Shown here: piece after piece, positions 10,615 to 17,793 of the stretch | Numbering within the stretch: position 1 is the first letter of the stretch | Layout of the letters: each line of letters opens with the position of its first letter | Origin: Pseudomonadota bacterium | Lineage (GTDB): Bacteria; Pseudomonadota; Gammaproteobacteria; Competibacterales; Competibacteraceae | Length of the DNA stretch: 44,621 nt | Direction: 5' to 3' | Assembly (NCBI GenBank): GCA_030917925.1 | Contig: JAUPTV010000077.1 | Coordinates: forward strand, 1-44,621 | The notes under the pieces: model-generated | What the model was told of the DNA's origin: nothing | Database searches by the model: none | The model's input: the letters and a program-made list of their open reading frames with translations, nothing else | Translations under genes and position numbers: made by a program

Positions 10615-10638
10615 CCCTCTCCCGCCGACAGGAGAGGG
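10615..10638. terminator. Hairpin between convergent cytochrome genes
   Basis: CCCTCTCC (10615-10622) and GGAGAGGG (10631-10638) form an 8-bp stem with an 8-nt loop in the 81-bp space between two convergent stops. A short A-rich stretch follows on the right, but neither strand shows a real T-run. It may act as a two-way terminator or be a remnant of the same CCCTCTCC/GGAGAGGG palindrome family seen near 32.1 kb. Confidence 0.4.
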
Positions 10639-10647
10639 AGGCAAAAA

Positions 10648-11121
10648 TCAATCCTTCCTGAATTCCTTATGACAAGCTTTGCAGGTTTCGGCGGTCTTGC
10701 CGAACTGCGCCTTGATCACCGCTTCGTCGCCACCCTTGGCGACTTCGGCCAGCTTCGCGGATTCCTGCTGGAAGTTCTTCATGGCAGTCTCGAACTTGCC
10801 CCAATTCGTCCAGATATCCGCCTTGGCGTCGGTATCCTCAACCGCATCTGGCCCCGATCCCTTCGGAAAACCCTCCAGCGCCGCCTTGCTCATCAAATCG
10901 ACATACTGAGCGTGGCGGGCGACTGCGGCAGCATCAAACGGAACTTCACCCTTCACCATCGCACCCATGGGTTTGAAGTTCCAGCCAATGATGTTAAATA
11001 CCGACTGCCGGTATTCCATGGCGTCTTCCGGTTTGGGACCGGCGGCGTGGGCGGCCATGGTGAGCAAACTTGCGCCCAACAGAGCGCCTGTCAAGCGGAT
11101 TCCCAGGGATTTCCTGTTCAT
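10648..11121 (-). CDS. Cytochrome c' (periplasmic, class II c-type)
   Basis: A 157-residue precursor with a signal peptide (MNRKSLGIRLTGALLGASLLTMAAHA, cleavage near residue 26-27). The mature part is an all-helical cytochrome c' with the heme-binding motif CKACH at residues 147-151 near the C-terminus, the class II position. EYRQSVFNIIGWNF near the mature N-terminus is also typical of the family. These proteins bind NO or CO at a five-coordinate heme and are linked to nitrosative stress or denitrification. AGAGG stands 11 nt before the ATG. An FNR-like site lies about 60 nt upstream. The gene faces the cytochrome b561 gene end to end. Confidence 0.93.
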   Translation of the reverse strand: MNRKSLGIRLTGALLGASLLTMAAHAAGPKPEDAMEYRQSVFNIIGWNFKPMGAMVKGEVPFDAAAVARHAQYVDLMSKAALEGFPKGSGPDAVEDTDAKADIWTNWGKFETAMKNFQQESAKLAEVAKGGDEAVIKAQFGKTAETCKACHKEFRKD

Positions 11122-11182
11122 TGAATGTTTATCCTCTCAATGTAAGTTCAATAACTCCAGCACGGGTCATCATGCCAAAACA

Positions 11183-11196
11183 TTGATATTTTGCAA
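11183..11196 (-). promoter_or_regulatory. Possible FNR/ANR-like box upstream of cytochrome c'
   Basis: On the minus strand TTGCAAAATATCAA has one perfect FNR half-site (ATCAA) and one degenerate half (TTGCA instead of TTGAT) with the correct 4-nt spacing. It overlaps a weak promoter candidate (TTGCAA, 16 nt, CATGAT). The rest of the 289-bp gap (11122-11410) shows nothing else I can support. Confidence 0.3.
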
Positions 11197-11410
11197 GGAC
11201 AAGCTGAACCCGGACTGAAACATACACAGTGTTATTCAATCGGGATATGGCCTGCATATCTTTGGGGTCGTTGTTGGAAAGGCGACATTCCCGGCTATCC
11301 CCCATCGCGTAAAGTCGGCTAAACTGATGAGCACTGTCTGAATCGCCAGTCGACCCGCCACCGTGCGGGCATTTCCCCGGTCGATTTCCCGCATGACGAG
11401 CACCTTCATT

Positions 11411-11773
11411 ATGAATACGCAGGATTCTTTCAGCAAAACCGAAACCCATCAGGCTTTTTCCGTCGGTCAGACCATTTTCCAGGAAGGCGATCCCGGCAAT
11501 GTCCTGTATATCGTCATTGAGGGCGAGGTGACGATTCTGATCGATGGCCAACCCCTGGAAACACTCGGCCCCGGCGATATTCTCGGCGAAATGGCGCTGA
11601 TTGAAGACCGCCCGCGCAGCGCAACGGCGCTTGCCGCCACTGACTGCCTGTTGACGCTGGTAACCCGCCAGCACTTTCTCACCCTGATTCAGCGCACCCC
11701 GATGTTCGCCCTCCAGGTCATGCGGGTGCTCGCCCATCGCCTGCGTGAAACCAACCAGCAGAGACGCGCATGA
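11411..11773 (+). CDS. Stand-alone cyclic-nucleotide-binding (Crp-like) domain protein
   Basis: A 120-residue protein that is almost entirely a cNMP-binding beta-barrel. The chain runs GQTIFQEGDPGNVLYIVIEGEV, then the phosphate-binding cassette GDILGEMALIEDRPRSATA (about residues 56-75), with Glu and Arg in the places used for cAMP/cGMP contact. No helix-turn-helix follows, so it is not a Crp-type repressor; it would be a cytoplasmic sensor or adaptor. The frame is open upstream to GTG 11363, but ATG 11411 begins close to the domain and is preferred. The stop overlaps the next ATG (ATGA), so it is co-translated with the ATP-grasp protein, which suggests a shared role. Confidence 0.85.
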   Translation: MNTQDSFSKTETHQAFSVGQTIFQEGDPGNVLYIVIEGEVTILIDGQPLETLGPGDILGEMALIEDRPRSATALAATDCLLTLVTRQHFLTLIQRTPMFALQVMRVLAHRLRETNQQRRA

Positions 11774-14331
11774 GCGAAGCCGCCCTGGCTTTCTGTCTGG
11801 AAGAATCCGAAACGCTGGAATCGCCCAGCGAAACGTTGCTGGCCTCCTATCCGGTCGCCGAATCCGGCTATGACGAGATGTGTTCAGCGCCCGGCGTCCT
11901 GCGGCCCCACTGGGTCGCTATGGCCCAGGCGCTGGAAGAACTCGGCGGCGATGAACTGGAGCGCCGCCATAACGAAGTTCAGCGACTGTTGCAGACGGAT
12001 GGCGTCACCTACAACACCTATGACGATCCACACGGTCCGCAACGACACTGGCTGGTCGATCCGATTCCGCTGTTGATGACCGGCGAGGAATGGACGACGC
12101 TGGCGGAGGGTCTGGAACAGCGCGCCCGGTTGATGAATGCGCTACTGGTGGATTTATATGACCGGCGACTGGCGATCCGGCAAGGTTGGCTCCCCGCGGA
12201 ACTGGTTTATGCGCACCCTGGCTTTCTGCATCCCTGCTACCGTTCGCTGCCCGATGGCAACCGCTGGCTGATTTTTCATGGCGTTGATCTGGCGCGGGGA
12301 CCGGATGGCGTCTTCCGGGTCTATGGCGACCGCACCCAGTCGCCTTCAGGTGCCGGCTACACGCTGGAAAACCGCATTACCCTGGCGCGGGCATTGCCCA
12401 TGCTCTACCGCGATGCGCCATTGCGCCGACTGGCCAGTTTCCTGGAAACCGAACGGACCACCCTGGCCAACCTGTCCCGGCATCATCCTGAAAATCCGCA
12501 TGTCGTGCTGCTGTCCCCCGGTCCCAACAGCCCGGTCTATTTTGAGCACGCCTATTTGGCCAATTACCTGTCGCTGAGTCTGGTCGAGGGCGAGGATCTG
12601 GTGGTGCGCGATAGCCGGGTCTGGCTGAAAACCCTCGGCGGGTTGCGTCCAGTCGACGTTATTCTGCGGCGAGTGCTGGACGCCTTCTGCGATCCGCTGG
12701 AACTGGATGGCGACTCCCTGCTCGGCATTCCTGGACTGCTACAGGCGGCGCGCGGTGGTCATGTGGTGCTGGCCAACGCCCTCGGCAGCAGCATTGTCGA
12801 AAATCCCGGACTGGGGCCGTTTCTGCCATTGTTGTGTCGGCAACTGCTGGGCGAGGATTTGAAATTGCCGTCGCTGCCGACCTGGTGGTGCGGCCAGCTC
12901 GACGATAGGGGCTATGTGCTGGCGCATCTGGATGAACTGGTGGTGCGCTCCATTCTCCCTGGCGGCCCCTATTGGGAAGGCCGCAAACTGGACGCCGCTG
13001 CTCAGGCCGAACTCATCAAGCGCATTCAGGACCAGCCGCATCTATTCATCGCTCAGGCTCCATCGCCGCTGTCCACAACGCCGGTGCTGGAGGATGGTCG
13101 CCTGACGCCGCGCCCGGTGATGTTGCGTGGATTCGTCGTGGCGGAGGATGACGGTTATCGGGTGATGCCAGGGGGACTGGCGCGGGTTTCCTCGGGGATG
13201 GATACCTTGCAGGCGTCATTGCAAAAGGGCGGCATCAGCAAGGACTGGTGGGTGCTGGCACCGACGCCGCAACGCCACGTCAGTTTGCTGCGTCAGGCCT
13301 ATGGTCCCATCATTGTCACCCGCGATGGCGGCGATTTGCCGAGCCGGGTTGCCGATAATCTGTTTTGGCTGGGCCGCTATGGCGAACGGCTGGACGGGAC
13401 CGCCCGCTTGTTGCGCGAGGCGCTGGGCCGGCTGCTGGAGTGGGAGCAGGACAATACCGATGAGCGTTGTCTGGATGATCTGTTCGAGGCACTGGAAATT
13501 CCGGTGCCGCCGGTAGCGGAATCGCCGCGCGCCCGCTTCTTCGCCCTGCGCCAGATGTTGTTGAATCTCCTGGTCGATGTGGAGCATCCGGGCAGTTTGC
13601 AAACCATCTTCAATGGTCTGTCCCGAACCGGTCGAGCGGTGCGCAATCATCTGGGCGATGACAGTTGGCGGTTGCTGAACCGCTTGCAGCAATGGATTCA
13701 GGAACTCCCCGCCAATCTGAGCGCCCGGCAGGCCCGCGAGTTGCTGGAGGAGGAGCTGGTGCTGGTCGCCTCGTTCTGCGGACTGAATAATGAAACCATG
13801 CCGCATCATCAGGGCTGGCTGTTTTTCGATATAGGCCGTTACCTGGAGCGGGTCTTGCGGACGCTGGATTTATTCAAACTGGCGTTCATTACCGCTCGTC
13901 ATCCCGGCGTCCCGCTGTGGGAAGTAGTGCTGACGATTACCGACAATCTGACCGCCTATCGTCGCCGCTACCGCTCGGCGCTGCATCCGACCGCGATTAT
14001 TGATTTGCTACTGTTTGATGAGGGCAATCCCCGCTCGGTCGGTTACCAGTTGCGGCGGTTGCAACGGCATATTGGCCGACTGCAACAACCGAATGGCTCG
14101 CCCTATCGCAGCGTTGAGGAACGGCTGGTGCTGGAAGCGCTGTCCACCCTGCAACTGGCTGATATTGCAGCACTTGCCACCCTGTCCCACGACAGTACCC
14201 GTTCCAGCGTGGAACTGATCCGACTGCTGGACGCCCTTCACAAACCGCTGTCCGGTTTGTCTGACGCGCTGACCCACAGCCACTTCAGTCATGCTGAAGT
14301 GGCTCAACAGTTGATCATGATGCGGCCATGA
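11770..14331 (+). CDS. Circularly permuted ATP-grasp / alpha-E domain fusion protein
   Basis: An 853-residue predicted amide-bond-forming (amidoligase) enzyme. Residues about 60-500 match the circularly permuted ATP-grasp type 2 family (DUF404/DUF407), with DGVTYNTYDDPHG near the start, DLYDRRLAIRQGWLPAEL and LLGIPGLLQAARGGHVVLANALG. From about residue 520 an alpha-E (DUF403) domain begins at PSRVADNLFWLGRYGERLD. In many bacteria these two are separate adjacent genes; here they are fused. Together with the downstream transglutaminase-like protein this is a known conserved trio, predicted from comparative genomics to make or modify a peptide; substrate and product are not known to me. The ATG overlaps the upstream stop (ATGA). 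Confidence 0.9.
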   Translation: MSEAALAFCLEESETLESPSETLLASYPVAESGYDEMCSAPGVLRPHWVAMAQALEELGGDELERRHNEVQRLLQTDGVTYNTYDDPHGPQRHWLVDPIPLLMTGEEWTTLAEGLEQRARLMNALLVDLYDRRLAIRQGWLPAELVYAHPGFLHPCYRSLPDGNRWLIFHGVDLARGPDGVFRVYGDRTQSPSGAGYTLENRITLARALPMLYRDAPLRRLASFLETERTTLANLSRHHPENPHVVLLSPGPNSPVYFEHAYLANYLSLSLVEGEDLVVRDSRVWLKTLGGLRPVDVILRRVLDAFCDPLELDGDSLLGIPGLLQAARGGHVVLANALGSSIVENPGLGPFLPLLCRQLLGEDLKLPSLPTWWCGQLDDRGYVLAHLDELVVRSILPGGPYWEGRKLDAAAQAELIKRIQDQPHLFIAQAPSPLSTTPVLEDGRLTPRPVMLRGFVVAEDDGYRVMPGGLARVSSGMDTLQASLQKGGISKDWWVLAPTPQRHVSLLRQAYGPIIVTRDGGDLPSRVADNLFWLGRYGERLDGTARLLREALGRLLEWEQDNTDERCLDDLFEALEIPVPPVAESPRARFFALRQMLLNLLVDVEHPGSLQTIFNGLSRTGRAVRNHLGDDSWRLLNRLQQWIQELPANLSARQARELLEEELVLVASFCGLNNETMPHHQGWLFFDIGRYLERVLRTLDLFKLAFITARHPGVPLWEVVLTITDNLTAYRRRYRSALHPTAIIDLLLFDEGNPRSVGYQLRRLQRHIGRLQQPNGSPYRSVEERLVLEALSTLQLADIAALATLSHDSTRSSVELIRLLDALHKPLSGLSDALTHSHFSHAEVAQQLIMMRP

Positions 14332-14405
14332 GGTACACCATTACTCACCGAACGCTTTACACAGTTTTCGTGGCCTTCGTGTCTTTCGTGGTGATCATGC
14401 CATGA
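14328..14405 (+). CDS. 25-codon relay ORF made by the junction duplication
   Basis: This frame starts at the original ATG that overlaps the ATP-grasp stop. It copies the first 11 codons of the transglutaminase gene, runs through the TTCGTG repeat as TVFVAFVSFVVIMP, and stops at TGA overlapping the true ATG at 14402. Its product is probably meaningless. Its position would keep ribosomes coupled from the upstream stop to the downstream start. It is listed for that structural reason and not as a functional protein. Confidence 0.4.
   Translation: MRYTITHRTLYTVFVAFVSFVVIMP
14364..14392 (+). repeat. TTCGTG-type periodic repeat, copy 2
   Basis: TTCGT occurs at 14367, 14376 and 14385, a 9-nt period. 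It shares TTCGTGTCTTTCGTGGTG with the complement of the copy at 9623-9651. Here it sits exactly between the two halves of the duplicated junction. Confidence 0.65.
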
Positions 14406-15304
14406 GGTACACCATTACTCACCGAACGCTTTACGAGTACACCAGTGGCGTGTCTTTGTGTCATAACGAAGCACGCCTGCTGCCTCGTGAGACGCCCTGG
14501 CAATTGCACCGGCCCAGCCAGATCCGGATTAAACCCCGACCGGCGGTGTCGGTGGAACGGGTAGATTTCTTTGGCAATCGGGTGCTGTACTTTGCGATCC
14601 AGGATATTCATCAGCGGTTGGAAGTCACGGTCGCTACCGAAGTGCGGGTGTTGGACGAGCGACCGTTCGACGAGTCCAGCGCCTCACCGCCCTGGGAACA
14701 GGCCCGCCGGATGTTGCAGGAAGATCCAGACCCGGAAATTGTCGAAGCTCGCTTGTTTGGGCTGAATTCGCCTTTTATCGCGATCCAGCCGGTCTTTCGT
14801 GAATATGCCGAGGCCAGCTTCCCGCCGGGCCGCCCCCTACTGGAAGCGATGGCCGATTTGAATACACGAATTTACCAGGAATTCAAATATGACCCGCATT
14901 TTACGACCGTGGCCACGCCGCTGGACGAGGTGCTCAAGGAGCGGCGTGGGGTCTGTCAGGATTTCGCCCATCTGGGGATCGCCTGTTTGAGGTCGCTGGG
15001 GCTGGCCGGGCGCTATATCAGTGGTTATCTGGAGACCTTGCCGCCACCCGGTCAGCCCCGGCTGATCGGTGCTGACGCTTCCCACGCCTGGCTGGCGGTG
15101 TATGTGCCTGGTATGGGGTGGGCGGAATTTGATCCGACCAATGACTGTATGCCCAGGGAAAAGCATGTCACGCTGGCGTGGGGCCGCGATTACGGCGATG
15201 TCGCCCCGTTGCAGGGCGTGGTCACCGGCGGCGGTTCGCATTCCCTGAAAGTGTCGGTGGATGTCGCCCCGAATCCTGAACCGCTGCGAGGAAAGCGGGG
15301 GTAG
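14402..15304 (+). CDS. Transglutaminase-like cysteine protease family protein
   Basis: A 300-residue protein with an N-terminal bacterial transglutaminase-like domain (residues 1-85, beginning MRYTITHRTLYEYTSGVSLC) and a C-terminal papain-like transglutaminase core. The catalytic triad is visible: C185 in RRGVCQDFAHL, H228 in GADASHAWLAVY and D244 in AEFDPTND. The family is cytoplasmic and usually linked to alpha-E and ATP-grasp proteins, where it may cleave or transfer peptide amide bonds. The ATG at 14402 overlaps a short upstream frame's TGA. The same ATG context also occurs 74 nt earlier through a duplication, but that copy is closed by a stop. It converges with the universal stress gene; 15309-15327 between them holds GTTCGGG repeats. 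Confidence 0.92.
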   Translation: MRYTITHRTLYEYTSGVSLCHNEARLLPRETPWQLHRPSQIRIKPRPAVSVERVDFFGNRVLYFAIQDIHQRLEVTVATEVRVLDERPFDESSASPPWEQARRMLQEDPDPEIVEARLFGLNSPFIAIQPVFREYAEASFPPGRPLLEAMADLNTRIYQEFKYDPHFTTVATPLDEVLKERRGVCQDFAHLGIACLRSLGLAGRYISGYLETLPPPGQPRLIGADASHAWLAVYVPGMGWAEFDPTNDCMPREKHVTLAWGRDYGDVAPLQGVVTGGGSHSLKVSVDVAPNPEPLRGKRG

Positions 15305-15308
15305 GGAA

Positions 15309-15327
15309 GTTCGGGGTTCGGGGTTCG
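15309..15327. repeat. Short GTTCGGG tandem repeat between convergent genes
   Basis: Two to three imperfect units of GTTCGGG lie between the stops of the transglutaminase and universal stress genes. No stem or T-run that would make a terminator is seen. Confidence 0.5.
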
Positions 15328-15328
15328 G

Positions 15329-15763
15329 TTAAATACGCACCGCCAGCACATCGCACGGTGCCCCATGCAGAACAGCGTTGGCAGTGGAGCCGAGCAACAG
15401 CGCCAGCCCGTGGCGGCCATGGCTGCCGACGACGATCAGATCAATGTGATGGTCCTTGGCGGCACCAATAATGCCTTCCTTGGTAGAGAGGGCGTTGACG
15501 ACCCACAGGCCGGCGTCGGTGATGTCCAGACGCTGTGCCAGATTCCCCAGTGCGTTGCGCGATTCCTGAAGCAGGGCTTCATCGGGCAGGTCGGGCAGAA
15601 CGGGTAGCAGCTCATAGCCCCCGCCCAGGCTGATATTCACGTCCTCGACCACATGAATCAGACTCAACTTCGCGCCGCATTTCCGGGCGATGTCCCGGGC
15701 GCGTTCGCCTACCCGCAATGCGTCTTCGGAGAAATCAGCAGCAAACAGGATTTGTTGGTACAT
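15329..15763 (-). CDS. Universal stress protein (UspA family)
   Basis: A 144-residue single-domain universal stress protein: MYQQILFAADFSEDA at the start (Asp in the nucleotide pocket), LSLIHVVED, then DLIVVGSHGRHGLALLLGS at the end. The last motif is close to the ATP-binding consensus GxxGx9G(S/T) but one residue shorter between the second and third Gly. The frame is open further upstream; ATG 15763 is chosen because GGGAG lies 8 nt before it and the domain begins there. It is the last gene of a co-directional run and starts 22 nt after the TPR lipoprotein stop. Confidence 0.92.
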   Translation of the reverse strand: MYQQILFAADFSEDALRVGERARDIARKCGAKLSLIHVVEDVNISLGGGYELLPVLPDLPDEALLQESRNALGNLAQRLDITDAGLWVVNALSTKEGIIGAAKDHHIDLIVVGSHGRHGLALLLGSTANAVLHGAPCDVLAVRI

Positions 15764-15785
15764 GATTTTTACTCCCAGGTTGGTT

Positions 15786-16304
15786 TTACGGTGATGCCGT
15801 TTCCAGCAGCGTCTGTAAAAATTCACGGGTCTCCTGCCGCGCCGGATCGTCGGGCGGCAAGCGTTTTTGCGATTCGCGCAAGGCCCCGATACCCAGTTTG
15901 ACCTGCACTAACCCTAAATTATGCAGGGTTTTTGCGTCATCGCGGCGGCGCAGCGATTCCTGATAGGCGCGTTGTGCCGAATCCAGCCGTCCCTGTTCCG
16001 CATACAGATTGCCCAACTGAAACCAGGGTTCAGCATCGCCCGGTTTCAGCCGGGTGAGTTGTAAATAGTAGCCTTCGGCCACGTCCCATCGTCCGGTTTG
16101 ATAAGCCTGCTCGGCGCGTTCGCCGATGAAGGCCGGGTTCGCGGAACCCGGTTTGCCAGCCACGGGCGGCGCGGGCGGGGGAACCGGCGATTCGGCAACC
16201 CGTGGGCGGGGGGCATCAGTCGCCGGGGCGCTGGTGACGCTGGGCATCGCCACGCAGCCGCTCAGGGCAACCAGACAGGCTATTATCAACAAAAACCGGA
16301 ACAT
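15786..16304 (-). CDS. TPR-repeat lipoprotein
   Basis: A 172-residue lipoprotein precursor. The signal peptide ends in LSGC, with Cys17 as the lipidation site. A Pro/Ala-rich linker (residues 18-58) is followed by about two to three TPR units, with AYQTGRWDVAEGYYLQLTRL, then LGNLYAEQGRLDSAQRAYQE and HNLGLVQVKLGIGAL. It probably sits at the inner face of the outer membrane and scaffolds other proteins, in a way like PilF/PilW, though it is shorter and no pilus gene is adjacent. It lies 28 nt after mgtE and 22 nt before the universal stress gene, so it is probably co-transcribed. Its function is unknown. Confidence 0.85.
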   Translation of the reverse strand: MFRFLLIIACLVALSGCVAMPSVTSAPATDAPRPRVAESPVPPPAPPVAGKPGSANPAFIGERAEQAYQTGRWDVAEGYYLQLTRLKPGDAEPWFQLGNLYAEQGRLDSAQRAYQESLRRRDDAKTLHNLGLVQVKLGIGALRESQKRLPPDDPARQETREFLQTLLETASP

Positions 16305-16332
16305 ACGCAGCGATCTCCAGCAAACGTTTTGG

Positions 16333-17784
16333 CTACAGCAAAAACACTGTCGCTAGTCCCAGGAAGATAAAAAAGCCCATGCCATCGGTAATGAAGGTCA
16401 GCAGGACGCTCGATCCCATGGCCGGATCGCGGCCCAGCCGATGCATCGTTAGCGGAATGGCGACGCCCATCAGCGCCGCCAGCAGTAGATTCAACAGCAT
16501 GGCCGCCGCCATCACCCCACCCAATGGCAGGTTCCGGTACAACAGCCAGGCGAACAAGCCCACCGTCGCGCCCCAGACCAGCCCGTTCAGCAGGCCAACG
16601 CCCAGTTCCTTGAAGACCAGATGCCAGGTGTTCTCCGGGGTAATCTCGCCCAGCGCCAGACCACGCACCACCAGGGCGGTCGTCTGATTGCCGGAGTTGC
16701 CGCCAATGCCAGCGATAATCGGCATCAGCGTCGCCAGCGCCACAATCTGGGTAATGGTGTCCTCGAACAGGCCGATAGCCCGCGAGGCGATAAAAGCGGT
16801 GCAAAGGTTAACCGCCAGCCACAGCCAGCGGTTGCGGGCGCTGGCCCAGATTGGCGCGAACAGGTCTTCATCGCCCTGCAAACCCGCCATGTTCAGCACA
16901 TCTTCCTCCGACTCCTCGCGGATGTAGTCCATGACTTCATCCACCGTCAACCGTCCCACCAGTTTGCCCCGCTCATTGACCACCGGTGCCGATACCAGAT
17001 CGTAGCGCTCGAAGGCCCGGGCGGCATCATCGGCATCGTCAGTCGGGCTGAACAGCACCGGATCAGTCATCATCAGCGCACTGATCGGTTGTTGTGGATC
17101 ATTGAGCAACAGCGCCGGCAAGGGTAGAACACCCTTGAATGAATGTCGGGCGTCGACCACGAACAATTGGTCAGTATTCGGCGGCAACGCCTCCCGTCCG
17201 CGCAACAGCCACAAGACCTGTTCCACCCGCTGATTCTCGCGCACCGTCAGAATATCGGGACTCATCAAATGACCCACCTGATCTTCAGGATAGGCCATGG
17301 TGGTTTGCAGCCAGTCGCGGTCACGCGCGTTGCGCGTTTGCAGAACCTCGGCCAGCACGTCTTCGGCAACAGCCTCGGCTAAATCGGCCAGATCGTCGGC
17401 GTCCAGTTGACCCAGCACCTTGACCAGCGCCGGACGTTCCAACACCTCGATCACCCAATCCCGCACCGCATCAGAGACCTCCAGCAGCACCTCGCCGCCT
17501 TGCTCATCCCGCATCTGTCGCCAGACCAGCAAGCGGTCTTCCAGCGGCAACGCTTCCAGGATATAGGCAATATCTGCCGGATGCAGGCTGTGCAGTTTCA
17601 GTTGCAGTTCCACCAGATGCTGACGATGCACCAGCGATTCGATGAGTTGATGGCGGGGACTGGCACGGTCGCGGTCAACCAGCGTTTCCACCAGGCGATG
17701 CTTCTCCAGCAACTTGATAATTTGCCGCAGGTGCTCTTCAACCTGATGGGGTGATGGGCGTAGCGGGGCGGCAGTATCGGTCAT
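16333..17784 (-). CDS. mgtE: Magnesium transporter MgtE
   Basis: A 483-residue Mg2+ channel of the MgtE family. The N-terminal superhelical domain (about residues 30-135, with LHPADIAYILEAL) is followed by a CBS pair (about 170-290, with MTDPVLFSPTDD). The five-helix pore domain (about 310-483) carries MPIIAGIGGNSGNQTTALVVRGLALGEI, the family signature. The cytoplasmic domains sense Mg2+ and close the channel. The acidic residues expected at the domain interfaces appear to be present. It begins 9 nt after the diguanylate cyclase gene's stop. Confidence 0.96.
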   Translation of the reverse strand: MTDTAAPLRPSPHQVEEHLRQIIKLLEKHRLVETLVDRDRASPRHQLIESLVHRQHLVELQLKLHSLHPADIAYILEALPLEDRLLVWRQMRDEQGGEVLLEVSDAVRDWVIEVLERPALVKVLGQLDADDLADLAEAVAEDVLAEVLQTRNARDRDWLQTTMAYPEDQVGHLMSPDILTVRENQRVEQVLWLLRGREALPPNTDQLFVVDARHSFKGVLPLPALLLNDPQQPISALMMTDPVLFSPTDDADDAARAFERYDLVSAPVVNERGKLVGRLTVDEVMDYIREESEEDVLNMAGLQGDEDLFAPIWASARNRWLWLAVNLCTAFIASRAIGLFEDTITQIVALATLMPIIAGIGGNSGNQTTALVVRGLALGEITPENTWHLVFKELGVGLLNGLVWGATVGLFAWLLYRNLPLGGVMAAAMLLNLLLAALMGVAIPLTMHRLGRDPAMGSSVLLTFITDGMGFFIFLGLATVFLL

Positions 17785-17793
17785 GGTCAGGGG

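Larger units (their letters stand above)
14325..14434 (+). repeat. 36-bp tandem-spaced duplication of a gene junction
   Basis: The 36-bp sequence at 14325-14360 recurs exactly at 14399-14434. It holds the end of the ATP-grasp gene (CCATGA) and the first codons of the transglutaminase gene (MRYTITHRTLY). A 38-bp stretch between them contains the TTCGTG repeat. It looks like an insertion flanked by a duplication. Confidence 0.9.

Noticed and set aside
11129-11737. 202-residue minus-strand frame opposite the cNMP gene
   Set aside because: Composition is typical of an antisense shadow, and the plus strand encodes a clear cNMP domain.
16286-16804. 172-residue minus-strand frame
   Set aside because: It is a shifted frame within mgtE with no family features.
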